Counted from the stretch's first letter, positions 46,870 to 56,664 are shown. The stretch: 64,000 bases of DNA from Phenylobacterium glaciei (GCF_016772415.1 NZ_JAGSGD010000002.1:62001-126000); one strand, 5' to 3'. A program made the numbers and translations. The notes: generated by a model from the letters alone, not told the origin.

Positions 46870-47805
46870 ATGAGGTTCGCACGCGCGCTGGCACTCGCGG
46901 CCGTCCTGCTGGCCGCGCCCGCCACGGCCCAGACCCCCGACCCCGATGCGGTCCTGGTGGAGGAGCTGGTGGTGACCGCCCGGCTGCCGGGCCCGGCCTG
47001 GTGGCGGGTCTCCGACGCCGACAGCGTGGTCTATGTCCTGGGCGCGCCCTCGGTCATGCCCAAGTCCCTGGCCTGGGACCAGAGCGTGCTGACCCGGCGG
47101 CTGGAGGGCGCAAACCGGGTGATCCTGCCCTTCAACCAGGTGAGCGTCAGCCTGCTCACCGCGCCCGGCGCCGCCATCAACCTGCTGCGCCTGAGGTCGA
47201 AAACGCCCTACGAGGCCACCCTGGCGCCGGCGCTCAAGGCCCGGTTCGTGGCGGTGCGCACCCGCAGCGGCAAGCCGCCTGAGCGCTACGCGACGAAGAA
47301 CGGCCTCGCCGCCGGCCTGATCCTGGTGGACGACTACCGCCAGGCCAGCCAGCTCACCGCCGCCGACCCGGCCAAGACCATCCGCCGCCTGGCCAAGGCG
47401 CGGAAGATCAAGACCGAGGAGAAGAGCTACGACGTGGGCGGCTTGCTGGGCCAGGTGGTCCGCACGCCGCCGGCCGCGCAGCTGGCCTGCCTGGACGACG
47501 CCCTGGATGAGGCCGAGGCCGGCCCCTCAGCCGCCCGCCGCGCCGCCCAGGCCTGGGCCGACGGCGATGTGCGCGGCGCGCTGGCCGCCGAGCGCGGCTT
47601 CGAGAAGTGCCTGGCCTCGGCCCCGGGCGCGCTGGCCCTCGACCGCCGCTTCAAGGCCGATCAGGCCGCGGCCATCGCCAAGGCGCTCAAGACCCCTGGC
47701 CACGCCATCGTCGTGGTCCCCCTGCGCCCGCTGCTGGCCCAGGGCGGTGTGCTGGATCAGCTGCAATCGCAGGGGTTCGAGGTGAAGACGCCTGGAGAAG
47801 ACTAG
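46870..47805 (+). CDS. TraB/GumN family protein
   Basis: 311 residues with a Sec signal peptide ([13 protein letters not shown]). After it, [27 protein letters not shown] matches the start of TraB/GumN domains. These are thought to be metal-dependent proteases related to Tiki and pheromone-shutdown proteins, but the metal histidine usually seen in G-x-x-H is replaced here (LGAPSV). Activity is therefore doubtful. The ATG follows GGGAG. Confidence 0.7.
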   Translation: MRFARALALAAVLLAAPATAQTPDPDAVLVEELVVTARLPGPAWWRVSDADSVVYVLGAPSVMPKSLAWDQSVLTRRLEGANRVILPFNQVSVSLLTAPGAAINLLRLRSKTPYEATLAPALKARFVAVRTRSGKPPERYATKNGLAAGLILVDDYRQASQLTAADPAKTIRRLAKARKIKTEEKSYDVGGLLGQVVRTPPAAQLACLDDALDEAEAGPSAARRAAQAWADGDVRGALAAERGFEKCLASAPGALALDRRFKADQAAAIAKALKTPGHAIVVVPLRPLLAQGGVLDQLQSQGFEVKTPGED

Positions 47806-47881
47806 GCTGCTTGATCTCGCTCAACGCCAGGCAGGCCCTTGCGCGTCAGCCTGCGGGCAAACCGCGCCTGGGAGATAACGT

Positions 47882-48256
47882 GTGGCCGATTCAAGACACA
47901 TCGCCGGTCTGGCAGGGCCCACCCTGGTGGCCATGACCACTTCAGAAGCCCTCAACCTGGACATCTGGGCCGGGGTCAGCCCCACCCTGGTCTATCTGAA
48001 CGGCTTGATGCTGTTCGTTGCCGGCGTGGCGATCATACGCACCCACAATGTCTGGACGCGCGGCTGGCCGGTGCTCGTGACCCTGCTGGGCTGGGGAGCC
48101 CTGACCGTCGGGTTGTTACGCATGTTCGCACCGCGCGCGCCGCAGCTTGCGCCGAGCGGATCGACCTACGCGGTCATCGGGTTGTTGTTCCTGGTGGGCG
48201 GCGTCCTGACCTTCCAGGGCTACCGCCGACCGGGGCCTAGAGACCGGGCAGCTTGA
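47882..48256 (+). CDS. Small membrane protein, unknown
   Basis: 124 residues from a GTG with GGGAG upstream. Three hydrophobic helices lie at about residues 37-52, 63-80 and 95-112. The segment LNGLMLFVAGVAIIRTHNVWTRGWPVLVTLLGW looks like a conserved small inner-membrane protein family, but I do not recognise its function. Its 3' end overlaps the convergent bamF gene by 20 bases. Confidence 0.6.
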   Translation: MADSRHIAGLAGPTLVAMTTSEALNLDIWAGVSPTLVYLNGLMLFVAGVAIIRTHNVWTRGWPVLVTLLGWGALTVGLLRMFAPRAPQLAPSGSTYAVIGLLFLVGGVLTFQGYRRPGPRDRAA

Positions 48257-48794
48257 TCCGGGTGCTCCGCTCACGCGCGATGATCACCGGCTTGTCGCCG
48301 GTGACTTCGCGGATCTTGGCGGCTTCGGAGGCTGGGTCGATCGGCGCGGCGACATTGTCGCCGGCCGCCGCGGTCGCCGCGGCGTTGGCCTTGCCGTCCT
48401 TCCAGAACATCACCTTGTCGGCGAAGCTCTTTTCCTTGTGGGCCAGATCGCCGCCCTCGTCGTCGACGACGTAGCGGATCAGCGGGTCGGCCTTGTCGGC
48501 GCCGGCCTTGGCCACCAGCATCTTCTCGCCGTCGGAGCGGGCCTCGGCGTCGCGGCGGCCCAGCAGGGCGGTGCGCGCGGCGCTCTCGGGCTGCAGTTCC
48601 TGCGGACGGGGTTCACCCGGGGCCGGCGGACGCAGCGAATAGTCGGGCGGCACCACCAGGGGGGCCTTGGAGACCACGCGGAACTCGTCGGGAGTCACCT
48701 TGGTCATGCCCAGCGCCTTGCGGGACGAGGCGCAGCCGGTGAGACCCACCATCCCGATCAGGGCGGTCGCGACGATCACTCGGTTCAAGCTCAT
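48237..48794 (-). CDS. bamF: BAM complex lipoprotein BamF (DUF3035)
   Basis: 185 residues with a lipobox ending GLTGC (Cys21). The conserved motif TPDEFRVVSKAPLVVPPDYSLRPP is the DUF3035 core, shared with BamC-like lipoproteins. BamF was described as a component of the outer-membrane beta-barrel assembly complex in Caulobacter. Its position after lspA, the lipoprotein signal peptidase, fits. Confidence 0.82.
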   Translation of the reverse strand: MSLNRVIVATALIGMVGLTGCASSRKALGMTKVTPDEFRVVSKAPLVVPPDYSLRPPAPGEPRPQELQPESAARTALLGRRDAEARSDGEKMLVAKAGADKADPLIRYVVDDEGGDLAHKEKSFADKVMFWKDGKANAAATAAAGDNVAAPIDPASEAAKIREVTGDKPVIIARERSTRIKLPGL

Positions 48795-48876
48795 GAACTT
48801 ATAGGCTCCGATTGGCCGCCCCCGGCCGGAATGGGATAGTCAGATACCGTAAACGGCGAGCAGCGCCAACGCGCTT

Positions 48877-49362
48877 TCAGGCCGCAGCTTCCTTGCGGGT
48901 GGAATCGAGCAAAAGGAAGACCACGCCGATGGTGATGGCCGAGTCGGCCACGTTGAACACCCAGGGGAAGAAGCCCAGGCGCTGGAAGTCGAGGAAATCC
49001 ACCACCGCCCCGAAGCGGATGCGGTCGATGGCGTTGCCGATGGCCCCGCCCATCACCAGGCCCAGGCCCAGGGCCATGGGCCGGCGGATCGCCGTCCGCG
49101 CCCAGCCGGCCAACAGGATGGCCACCACCAGCGAGAAGCCGGTGAGCGCCCAGCGCACGATGTCATGGTCGGCCCGGAACAGGCCAAAGCTGACCCCCTG
49201 GTTCCAGACCAGGGTCAGGCTGAAGGGCCCGGCGACCGGCACGCTTGAGCCCGCCTGGGTTCCCAGCAGGCCGAGGACGGCATGCTTGGAGATCTGGTCG
49301 ATGACGATGACGGCGAGCGCCAGCAGATAGGCGCTCCAGCCATATTTGGAGATGGCTTTCAT
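48877..49362 (-). CDS. lspA: Lipoprotein signal peptidase (SPase II)
   Basis: 161 residues with four membrane helices. The aspartyl protease residues are Asp122 (GAVVDFLDF) and Asp140 (NVADSAI), and GNAIDRIRFG is the family box. It removes signal peptides from diacylglyceryl-prolipoproteins. It starts 2 bases after ileS. The neighbouring bamF product is a lipoprotein. Confidence 0.95.
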   Translation of the reverse strand: MKAISKYGWSAYLLALAVIVIDQISKHAVLGLLGTQAGSSVPVAGPFSLTLVWNQGVSFGLFRADHDIVRWALTGFSLVVAILLAGWARTAIRRPMALGLGLVMGGAIGNAIDRIRFGAVVDFLDFQRLGFFPWVFNVADSAITIGVVFLLLDSTRKEAAA

Positions 49363-49364
49363 GA

Positions 49365-52277
49365 TCAGGCCCTTTCAGCGTCCCAGGCGGCGACGGCCTC
49401 GGCGTCCCGCAGCGATAGTTCCGGATAGCGGGGATCAGAGCCCACCTCAGGCAGGATGCGCCACGAGCGGGCGCACTTCTTGCCGTCGGCCTTGATCGGT
49501 TCAACCGCCACGCCTGGGGTCTCGGCCAGGCGGAACGCGCTGGCGGGACCTTCGCCCGCGACCAGCGTCGCCTGGCTGGTGCGGAACAGCTCGGCCGCGT
49601 CCAGGCCCTTGAAGGCGGCCAGCAGCTCGGGATCGGCGATGTGAACCACGGGGGCGGCTTCCAGCGCCGCGCCCATCCGCTTCTCGCGGCGTTCCACTTC
49701 CAGGGCCCCGGTGACCACCGAGGTCACAGACTGGATTTTAGCCCAGCGTTCGGCTTCTGCGGGATTGGCCCAGGCGGCCGGGGTTTCCGGGAACACCCGC
49801 AGACAGTTGGAGGGGGCGTCCGGGAACCGGGTCGTCCAGGCCTCTTCCATGGTGAAGGGGATCAGGGGCGACAGCCACACCGTCAGCCGCTCGAACACCG
49901 CGTCCATCACCGTGCGCGCGGCCCGGCGGCGCAGCGCGGACGGCTGGTCGCAATACAGCGCGTCGCGGCGGATATCGAAGAACAGCTGCGACAGCTCCAC
50001 CTGGCAGAACTCGGTGATCGGCCGGCTGACGTCCTGGAACAGGTAGCCGTCGTAGGCGGCTCGCACCTGGCCATCCAGCTCGTGCAGCCGGTGCAGGATG
50101 AAGCGCTCCAGCGGCGGCATGTCCTCCAGCGCCACCCGCTCGCTCGCCTCGAAGCCGGCCAGGGCGCCCAGCAGGTAGCGGACGGTGTTGCGCAGCTTGC
50201 GATAGGCGTCGGTGGTGGTGGCCAGGATGGTCTTGCCGATCCGGCTGTCGTCGGAATAGTCGATCATCGAAGCCCACAGCCGGATGATCTCGGCCCCGGA
50301 CTCGCGGATCACCACCTCGGGGTCGACGGTGTTGCCCTTGGACTTGCTCATCTTCTCGCCGTTCTCGTCCATGGTGAACCCATGGGTGAGGATGGCGTCG
50401 TAGGGCGCGCGGCCCCGCGTGCCGGAGCTTTCCAGCAGCGAGGACTGGAACCAGCCGCGGTGCTGATCGGAGCCCTCGAGATAGAGGTCGGCGGGCCAGC
50501 GGGTGTGCGCGCGGTTCTCCAGGGTGAAGGCGTGGGTCGAGCCAGAGTCGAACCAGACGTCGAGGATGTCCTCGACCTTTTCGAAGCGCTCGGGATCGTG
50601 CTCGCCCAGGAAGTCGCTCACCGGCCGGGTGAACCAGGCGTCGGCGCCCTCGGCGGCGATCAGGTCGACGATGCGCTTGTTGAGGTCGGCGTCCACCAGC
50701 GGCTGGTTCGTTTCCTTGTCGACGAACATGGCGAGCGGCGCGCCCCAGGCGCGCTGGCGGCTGATCAGCCAGTCGGGACGGCTCTCCACCATGGCGCGGA
50801 TGCGGTTCTTGCCGCCGGCCGGATAGAAGGTGGTGGCTTCGATGGCGTTCAGCGCGGTCTCGCGCAGGGTCTTGCCGTCGTGGACCTTGTCCTCGATGGG
50901 CTCGTCCATGCGGATGAACCACTGCGGGGTGTTGCGGTAGATCACCGGCGCCTTGGAGCGCCAGGAGTGCGGATAGGAGTGCTCCACCCGGCCGCGGGCC
51001 AGCAGGCGTCCGGCCTCGATCAGCTTTTCCTGCACCGCGCCGTTGGCGGGACCGAACTTGCCGACCTTCTTGCCCTCGGTCTCCAGCACCTTGAGGCCGG
51101 CGAACAGGGCCACGTGGTCGTAATAGGCGCCGTCCGGATCGACGGTCTCGGGGATCTCCCGATGGCCGTGGGCCAGCCAGACCAGGTAGTCGTCGGCGCC
51201 ATGGCCCGGCGCGGTATGGACAAAGCCGGTGCCGGCGTCGTCGGTCACGTGGTCGCCGTCCAGCAGCGGCACGGCGAACTGATAGTAGCTATCCAACCCG
51301 GCCAGCGGATGCTCGGCGGTCACGCCCTGCGGGTCGAAGGTCTCGATCCGGCGGGTCTTGGCGATCTTGGCGGTCTTGAAGACATCATCGGCCAGCTTGT
51401 CGGCCACGATCAGCTTGTCGCCGGCCTTGGCCCAGGGCTCGAACTCCAGCCCCTCTTCCATGGCTTCCACCAGGTAGACGCCATAGGCGATGTCGTTGTT
51501 GTAGCTGATCGCCCGGTTGGCCGGGATGGTCCAGGGCGTGGTCGTCCAGATGACGATGCTGGCCCCGCGGGCGGCCTCGCTGCCCTCGACGACGGGGAAC
51601 TTCACCCAGATGGTGGGCGAGTTGACGTCGGCATATTCCACCTCGGCGTCGGCCAGGGCGGTGCGCTCGACGGGGCTCCACATCACCGGCTTGGAGCCAC
51701 GATAGAGCTGGCCCGAGGTGACGAACTTGTGGAACTCCGCGACAATGGCCGCCTCGGACGAATAGTCCATGGTGGCGTAGCGGTTTTCCCAGTCGCCGAC
51801 GACGCCCAGGCGCTTGAAGCCCTCGCGCTGCACGTCGATCCACTTGGCGGCGTATTCGCGGCAGCGTTCGCGGAACTCGGCCTTGGAGACCTCGTCCTTG
51901 CGGCGGCCCTGGCCGCGCAGCTCTTCCTCGATCTTCCACTCGATGGGCAGGCCGTGGCAGTCCCAGCCGGGCACGTAGTCAACGTCGAAGCCCATCGCGA
52001 AACGCGAGCGGACCACGAAGTCCTTCAGGGTCTTCTGCAGGGCGTGCCCGATGTGGATCGCGCCATTGGCGTAGGGCGGGCCGTCGTGCAGTACGAACAG
52101 GGGCGCGCCGGCCGCCTGCCGTTCGGCGCGGATGGTGTTGTAGAGATCGAGCTTGGCCCAGCGGGCCAGAATCTCGGGCTCCTTGACCGGCAGGCCCGCC
52201 CGCATCGGGAACGGGGTGTCGGGGAGGAAGACGGTTTCGCGATAGTCGCGCGCGGGCTTGTCAGCGTCGTCGGCCAT
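49365..52277 (-). CDS. ileS: Isoleucyl-tRNA synthetase
   Basis: 970 residues. The HIGH motif is GAIHIGHAL, the editing domain follows, and the KMSKS motif is GEKMSKSKGN. It charges tRNA(Ile). There is no T-box leader in the 166 bases upstream. A long antisense open frame covers this gene, but it is an artefact of the high GC content. It is followed closely by lspA. Confidence 0.97.
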   Translation of the reverse strand: MADDADKPARDYRETVFLPDTPFPMRAGLPVKEPEILARWAKLDLYNTIRAERQAAGAPLFVLHDGPPYANGAIHIGHALQKTLKDFVVRSRFAMGFDVDYVPGWDCHGLPIEWKIEEELRGQGRRKDEVSKAEFRERCREYAAKWIDVQREGFKRLGVVGDWENRYATMDYSSEAAIVAEFHKFVTSGQLYRGSKPVMWSPVERTALADAEVEYADVNSPTIWVKFPVVEGSEAARGASIVIWTTTPWTIPANRAISYNNDIAYGVYLVEAMEEGLEFEPWAKAGDKLIVADKLADDVFKTAKIAKTRRIETFDPQGVTAEHPLAGLDSYYQFAVPLLDGDHVTDDAGTGFVHTAPGHGADDYLVWLAHGHREIPETVDPDGAYYDHVALFAGLKVLETEGKKVGKFGPANGAVQEKLIEAGRLLARGRVEHSYPHSWRSKAPVIYRNTPQWFIRMDEPIEDKVHDGKTLRETALNAIEATTFYPAGGKNRIRAMVESRPDWLISRQRAWGAPLAMFVDKETNQPLVDADLNKRIVDLIAAEGADAWFTRPVSDFLGEHDPERFEKVEDILDVWFDSGSTHAFTLENRAHTRWPADLYLEGSDQHRGWFQSSLLESSGTRGRAPYDAILTHGFTMDENGEKMSKSKGNTVDPEVVIRESGAEIIRLWASMIDYSDDSRIGKTILATTTDAYRKLRNTVRYLLGALAGFEASERVALEDMPPLERFILHRLHELDGQVRAAYDGYLFQDVSRPITEFCQVELSQLFFDIRRDALYCDQPSALRRRAARTVMDAVFERLTVWLSPLIPFTMEEAWTTRFPDAPSNCLRVFPETPAAWANPAEAERWAKIQSVTSVVTGALEVERREKRMGAALEAAPVVHIADPELLAAFKGLDAAELFRTSQATLVAGEGPASAFRLAETPGVAVEPIKADGKKCARSWRILPEVGSDPRYPELSLRDAEAVAAWDAERA

Positions 52278-52443
52278 GGGGCTTTCCAGCGGAGTTCGGA
52301 ACGAGTGTGCGGGTGATCCCGGCGCGCGCTGGAGCTTCGTCCGGCGGCGTCACGCCGGGCGGGTAATTCGCGACAATGTCCGAACCAAGGTCATAGCGGG
52401 CGGAGATAGCAGAGGCCCGCGCGTGGGGCGAGCCCTTTGCGCT

Positions 52444-53379
52444 CTACAGCTCCGGCAGCAGCAGGGTGCGGGCCCGCGCCGCGTCGGCGTGGATCTGGGC
52501 GACCATGGGGTCGAGGCCGTCGAACTTGGCCTCGTCGCGCAAGAAGGCCACCAGGTCGGTCTCGATCACCTGGTCGTAGATGTCCTCGTCGAAGTCGAAC
52601 AGCCAGACCTCCAGGCGCGGCGCGATCTCCCCGTCGATGGTGGGGTTCACGCCGATATTGGCGACGCCGGCGATCTCGCGGCCGTCGGGCAGGCGGGTTC
52701 GGGTGGCGTAGACGCCGAAGCGGGGCAGCACATAGTCCCTCAGGTCCACATTGGCGGTGGGGAAGCCCAGGGTGCGGCCCAGCTGGCGGCCATGCTCCAC
52801 CATGCCCTCGATGGCGAAGGGCCGGCCCAGGACCCGCGCGGCGATCTCGGGATGGCCGTCCCGCAGGGCTTCACGCACGGCGGTGGAGGAGAACTTTGCG
52901 TTCCCCTCGCCCACGGCCTCGGCCACCGAGACGCCGAATCCCAGCTCGACGCCGTAGCGGGCCATAGACTCGGGGCTGCCGGTGCGACCCTTGCCGAAGG
53001 AGATGTCGAAGCCCACGGCCACGTCGCGGACGCCCAGGCCCTCGTGCAGCACCTCAACAGCGAACTCGCGGTCGGCCATCTCCGCGAGCCCGGGGTTGAA
53101 CGGCAGGACGTAAAAGATGTCGACGCCGAGATCGGCCAGCGCCCTGGCCTGCTGGTCGGGCTGCATCAGCCGGAAGGAGGGCGCCTCGGGCTGGAAGATG
53201 CGGCGCGGATGCGGCTCGAAGCTGACCACCCCCAGCGGCGCCTTGAGCTCGCCGGCGGCCTTGGCGGCCAGCGCGATCACCTGCTGGTGGCCGCGGTGCA
53301 CGCCGTCGAAATTGCCGAGCGCCACGGCCGCGCCACGGTCGCTGTCGGCCAGGCCCTTCCAGTCGTGAACAATACGCAT
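52444..53379 (-). CDS. ribF: Bifunctional riboflavin kinase/FAD synthetase
   Basis: 311 residues. The N-terminal FAD synthetase domain has VALGNFDGVHRGHQQV and VGFDISFGKGRTGS. The C-terminal flavokinase domain has GRTLGFPTANVDL and GVANIGVNPT. It converts riboflavin to FMN and FAD. The maoC gene stops 5 bases before its start on the same strand. Confidence 0.96.
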   Translation of the reverse strand: MRIVHDWKGLADSDRGAAVALGNFDGVHRGHQQVIALAAKAAGELKAPLGVVSFEPHPRRIFQPEAPSFRLMQPDQQARALADLGVDIFYVLPFNPGLAEMADREFAVEVLHEGLGVRDVAVGFDISFGKGRTGSPESMARYGVELGFGVSVAEAVGEGNAKFSSTAVREALRDGHPEIAARVLGRPFAIEGMVEHGRQLGRTLGFPTANVDLRDYVLPRFGVYATRTRLPDGREIAGVANIGVNPTIDGEIAPRLEVWLFDFDEDIYDQVIETDLVAFLRDEAKFDGLDPMVAQIHADAARARTLLLPEL

Positions 53380-53384
53380 GGAGG

Positions 53385-53807
53385 TCAGGCGCCCTTCCGC
53401 GGGACCATGATCACCGCCTCGCCGTCCACCACGGTCTTGCCGTCCACCTGGCAGACGGTGGCCAGCGTCGCGTGGCCGCGCTTGTCGTCCAGGGCCTGGA
53501 CCGTCACCCGCGTCACCACGGGATCGCCGAGCTTCACCGGCCGGCGGAAGCGCATGGACTGCGAGAGATAGATGGCGCCGGGGCCCGGCAGCTTGGTGCC
53601 GATCACCGCGGAAATGTAGGCGCCCGACAGCATGCCGTGGGCGATGCGGGTCTGGAAAGTGGTCGTCCTCGCATAGGCCTCGTCCAGGTGGACGGGGTTG
53701 GTGTCGCCGGAAACGGCGGCGAAGGCCTCCACGTCATTGGCGGTGACGACCTTGGTGGTCTCGGCGCTCTGGCCGACACTCAGATCTTCGAAGAACAGTC
53801 CCTGCAC
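53385..53807 (-). CDS. MaoC-family (R)-specific enoyl-CoA hydratase
   Basis: 140 residues from a GTG, with GGGGA upstream. A single hot-dog fold with SGDTNPVHLDEAYA and RIAHGMLSGAYIS, which carry the catalytic Asp and His of the R-hydratase motif. It hydrates trans-2-enoyl-CoA to the (R)-3-hydroxyacyl form, as PhaJ does. It probably forms an operon with ribF. Confidence 0.87.
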   Translation of the reverse strand: MQGLFFEDLSVGQSAETTKVVTANDVEAFAAVSGDTNPVHLDEAYARTTTFQTRIAHGMLSGAYISAVIGTKLPGPGAIYLSQSMRFRRPVKLGDPVVTRVTVQALDDKRGHATLATVCQVDGKTVVDGEAVIMVPRKGA

Positions 53808-53919
53808 GCGCGCATCCCCTGGCCGTTGCGCTTCTTAGCGGCCTTGCGCCCACAAGCGAAGCCCTGGACGAGATCGGACCTGACGGCCAAGCTGGCAAGG
53901 ACTGATCGGGAGACCCGCG

Positions 53920-54390
53920 ATGAAATACTTGGCCCTCGCCCTGGCGCTGGCCGCCTGCTCGCCCCAGGCGCCAAAAGCTCCTGCGACTCCCGCTGTCGCG
54001 GCTGCGAAGGCGCCTGCGGCCGCGTCGCTCGGAACCATCCCCGAGACGACCGTCATGACCTTCGTCGGGAGCCTGCCCTGCGCCGACTGTCCCGGCATCC
54101 GCACCGAGCTGACCCTGACCCGCGACGCGCCCTATTCCGGAGACGGCAAGTACAGTCTGGTGGAGACCTATATCGACCGCGGCCCGCCGATCACCACCAC
54201 GGGCATCTGGGGCACCCTGCGCGGCGACGCCTCCGACGAGGACGCCACCGTCTACGAGCTCAACCCGGAAAAGGCGGAAGGCGAACGTCGCCACTTCCGC
54301 CGCGAGGGCGATATGGCGCTGAAGGTTCTCGGCGGCGACATGAAACCCTTGCCGGACGCCCTGCCCAGCACGCTGAAGCGGGTGAAGTAG
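53920..54390 (+). CDS. NlpE-like copper-resistance lipoprotein
   Basis: 156 residues. A short leader with LAAC lipobox (Cys13) is followed by an Ala/Pro-rich linker. The NlpE N-terminal domain shows FVGSLPCADCPGIRTELTL, whose CxxC pair is the family signature. NlpE signals surface adhesion and copper or lipoprotein stress in E. coli. The C-terminal OB domain of E. coli NlpE is absent. Confidence 0.8.
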   Translation: MKYLALALALAACSPQAPKAPATPAVAAAKAPAAASLGTIPETTVMTFVGSLPCADCPGIRTELTLTRDAPYSGDGKYSLVETYIDRGPPITTTGIWGTLRGDASDEDATVYELNPEKAEGERRHFRREGDMALKVLGGDMKPLPDALPSTLKRVK

Positions 54391-54396
54391 GGGCCG

Positions 54397-55251
54397 CTAC
54401 CAGACCAGGTCCGCGATCGCGTAGGTGGCCGCCAGGCCGTCGGCGGCCAGCAGGTCCTCCACCGCTTTCGCGTTCAGGCCATCCGCGCCGATGGTCTCGG
54501 CCCCGTGGATGCCGCTGGCGACAAACAGCACGTCCAGGCCCTGGTCGTTGGCGCCCTTCACGTCGGTGGGCAAACCATCGCCGATGCAGAGCACCCGGCT
54601 CCGATCCACCGGCCGCCCCAGCAGCCGTTCGGCCTCCACCAGGCACAGTTCGTAGATCGGGGCATAGGGCTTGCCGGCCATCAGCACCTTGCCCCCCAGC
54701 TGGGCGTAGAGCTGGGCCAGCGCCCCGCCGCAATAGATCAGCCGGTCACCCCTCTGCACGACGATGTCGGGATTGGCGCAGGTCATCACCAGGCCGCGCT
54801 TGGCGCAGGCCTCGAAGCGTTCCTGATAATCGCCGGGCCCCTCCACCTCGTCGTCATAGGGACCGGTCACCGAGATGAAGGCGGCCTTGTCATAGTCGGC
54901 ATAGTCCAGGCCCAGCCCCTCATAGAGCGGGGCGTCGCGGTCGGGGCCGACCCGCCACGCGGGGCCGGGGGCCAGCTCGCTCAGCAGCACCCGGGTGGCG
55001 TCGCCCGACGTGACGAAGGCCTGCCAGGCGGCGCGTTGCACCCCCAGCTCGTCGAGCTGCGGAATCACCGAGTGGGAGGGCCGGGGTGAGTTGGAGATCA
55101 GCACCACCGGCTTGGTCTCACCCCATTGGGCCAGGGCCCCGCAGGCGGCGGGGAAGCTCTCCCGGCCATTGTGGATCACTCCCCAGACGTCGGAGAGGAT
55201 CACGTCATAGCGGTCGGCGAGGTCGGAGAGTCCGGAGATCAGCGCGGTCAT
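54397..55251 (-). CDS. HAD-superfamily class IIA hydrolase (TIGR01459 type)
   Basis: 284 residues. Motif I is ILSDVWGVIHNG with the Asp nucleophile, motif II is LISNSPR, and the late IGDGLPTDVKGANDQG is motif IV. This matches the NagD-related family of phosphatases restricted mainly to alphaproteobacteria. The substrate is unknown. It ends 6 bases from the NlpE-like stop. Confidence 0.88.
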   Translation of the reverse strand: MTALISGLSDLADRYDVILSDVWGVIHNGRESFPAACGALAQWGETKPVVLISNSPRPSHSVIPQLDELGVQRAAWQAFVTSGDATRVLLSELAPGPAWRVGPDRDAPLYEGLGLDYADYDKAAFISVTGPYDDEVEGPGDYQERFEACAKRGLVMTCANPDIVVQRGDRLIYCGGALAQLYAQLGGKVLMAGKPYAPIYELCLVEAERLLGRPVDRSRVLCIGDGLPTDVKGANDQGLDVLFVASGIHGAETIGADGLNAKAVEDLLAADGLAATYAIADLVW

Positions 55252-55283
55252 GCGCCGGGCGGTACCGGCCCCCGCTCAGTTGG

Positions 55284-56546
55284 TCAATGCCGGCCGCCGG
55301 CGCGCCGGCGCATGTTGGTGCGCAGGAATTCAGCGGGGGGATCGGTCTCGGCCAGGATGGCGTCCTTGATCGGGCGCGGCTCCCCGAACAGGTGGCCCTG
55401 GCCGTAGGCGATGTCGAGCTCGAGGATGTCGACGATCTGGCGCTCTTCCTCGACCTTCTCGGCGATGATCTCGACGCCGTAACGGCGGGTGAGGCTGGCG
55501 AAGTCCTGCGCCGCCAGGTCGGGCATCGACTTCAGCACCAGGCCCTCGTCGGTATCCACCAGCTGGCCCAGCAGGAACTGGGCGCCGATCTTCAGGAACT
55601 TCACGTCCGAGCGGGCCAGGTCCTGGAAGTCGAGATCCAGGTCCACGACCTTGTCCAGGCTGAACCGGAAGCCGAGGTCGGCCAGCTTGCCCATGTTGCG
55701 GGCCTCCACCGCGCCGCGCGCGTCAAAGGCGGCCTGGCCCAGTTCGAAGATTAGGGCGCCGGCCAGGTCGCGGTTGGCGGCCAGGAGGTCGAGGAACTGC
55801 GGGAAGAAGCTCTCGTCGGCCAGGCTGGAGGTGGAGATGTTGCAGAAGATGCCGATCTTCTTGTCGGTCTTCGCCAGCCTGCGCACGATCTGCACGCAGC
55901 GGAACAGCAGCAGGTTGTCGATGGAGGTGACCAGGCCCTCGGGCTCGGCCACGGCCAGGTATTCGGCGGGCATCATCACCCGGCCGGTCTCGTCGCGCAG
56001 GCGCGAGAAGCTTTCGTAGAACACCGTCCGGCGCTGCGGCAGGCCCACGACCGGCTGCAGGTAGAGATCGACGCGGTTCTCGGCCAGCGCCTCGCGGATG
56101 GTCTCCAGCAGGGCGGCCGACTGACGGTGCTGCGGGGCGTGGCGGGCGCTGAGCGGCGGCGCCTGGACCATGCGTTCTTCCAGCCGCTGGCCCATCCGCT
56201 GGACCAGGTCCTCCAGCATGTGGACCTCGCCCGTCAGTTCCTCGGAGCGGCGGGCGGCGTCATCGGTGACGGTCTCGACGACCTGAACAACACGGGCGTC
56301 CATGCGCTCCATCTGGTCGATCAGGATGCGCTGGGCTTCGCGGATGTTCTCCAGCTCCCGGCGCAGGGCGGCGTTCTCCAGGCTGTGCATGATCAGGCCG
56401 TGGAAGGTGTAGCAAAGGGCGAATCCGGCGGCGAGCATGGAGAGGCCAGCCGCCCAGCCTCCCCCGTTACGCCACATGAGGAGGGCGAAGATCAGAGCAA
56501 CACAGAGATAGGCGCCCGAAAGCAGCGCCAATGTGAGCCGTCGCAT
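55284..56546 (-). CDS. tipF: TipF-like protein: membrane anchor, coiled coil and degenerate EAL domain
   Basis: 420 residues. Two N-terminal helices (about 5-25 and 32-52) are followed by a coiled coil (about 55-125) and an EAL domain (about 150-395). The EAL motif reads Glu178-Ser-Phe and the metal-binding DDFG segment reads LDKVVD, so phosphodiesterase activity is unlikely. The architecture matches Caulobacter TipF, a cyclic-di-GMP effector needed to place the flagellum at the new pole. The ATG at 56546 is preferred over a TTG 63 bases upstream. Calling it TipF rests on architecture and lineage. Confidence 0.72.
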   Translation of the reverse strand: MRRLTLALLSGAYLCVALIFALLMWRNGGGWAAGLSMLAAGFALCYTFHGLIMHSLENAALRRELENIREAQRILIDQMERMDARVVQVVETVTDDAARRSEELTGEVHMLEDLVQRMGQRLEERMVQAPPLSARHAPQHRQSAALLETIREALAENRVDLYLQPVVGLPQRRTVFYESFSRLRDETGRVMMPAEYLAVAEPEGLVTSIDNLLLFRCVQIVRRLAKTDKKIGIFCNISTSSLADESFFPQFLDLLAANRDLAGALIFELGQAAFDARGAVEARNMGKLADLGFRFSLDKVVDLDLDFQDLARSDVKFLKIGAQFLLGQLVDTDEGLVLKSMPDLAAQDFASLTRRYGVEIIAEKVEEERQIVDILELDIAYGQGHLFGEPRPIKDAILAETDPPAEFLRTNMRRRAGGRH

Positions 56547-56614
56547 GGTCCCGCCCGAGCCTTTTCCCGTCAAACCTACGTTCGACGGGACAAAAAAGGC
56601 TCGCCCCAAGAGTT

Positions 56615-56664
56615 AGAGCGCGTCGGACGGGTTAACCGGACCCCACTTAACCCTGACGCGCTCT
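56615..56664. repeat. Inverted repeat upstream of tipF
   Basis: AGAGCGCGTC (56615-56624) and GACGCGCTCT (56655-56664) are perfect 10-bp inverted arms around a 30-base centre with two GTTAA-type motifs. It lies about 70 bases before the tipF start, so it may be a dispersed palindrome or a regulatory site. Confidence 0.55.

Noticed and set aside
49641..52316. 891-codon plus-strand frame opposite ileS
   Set aside because: An antisense artefact of high GC content; the ileS signature motifs are unambiguous on the minus strand.
52278..52443. T-box or other leader for ileS
   Set aside because: No T-box sequence or specifier stem is visible, and T-boxes are not expected for ileS in alphaproteobacteria.
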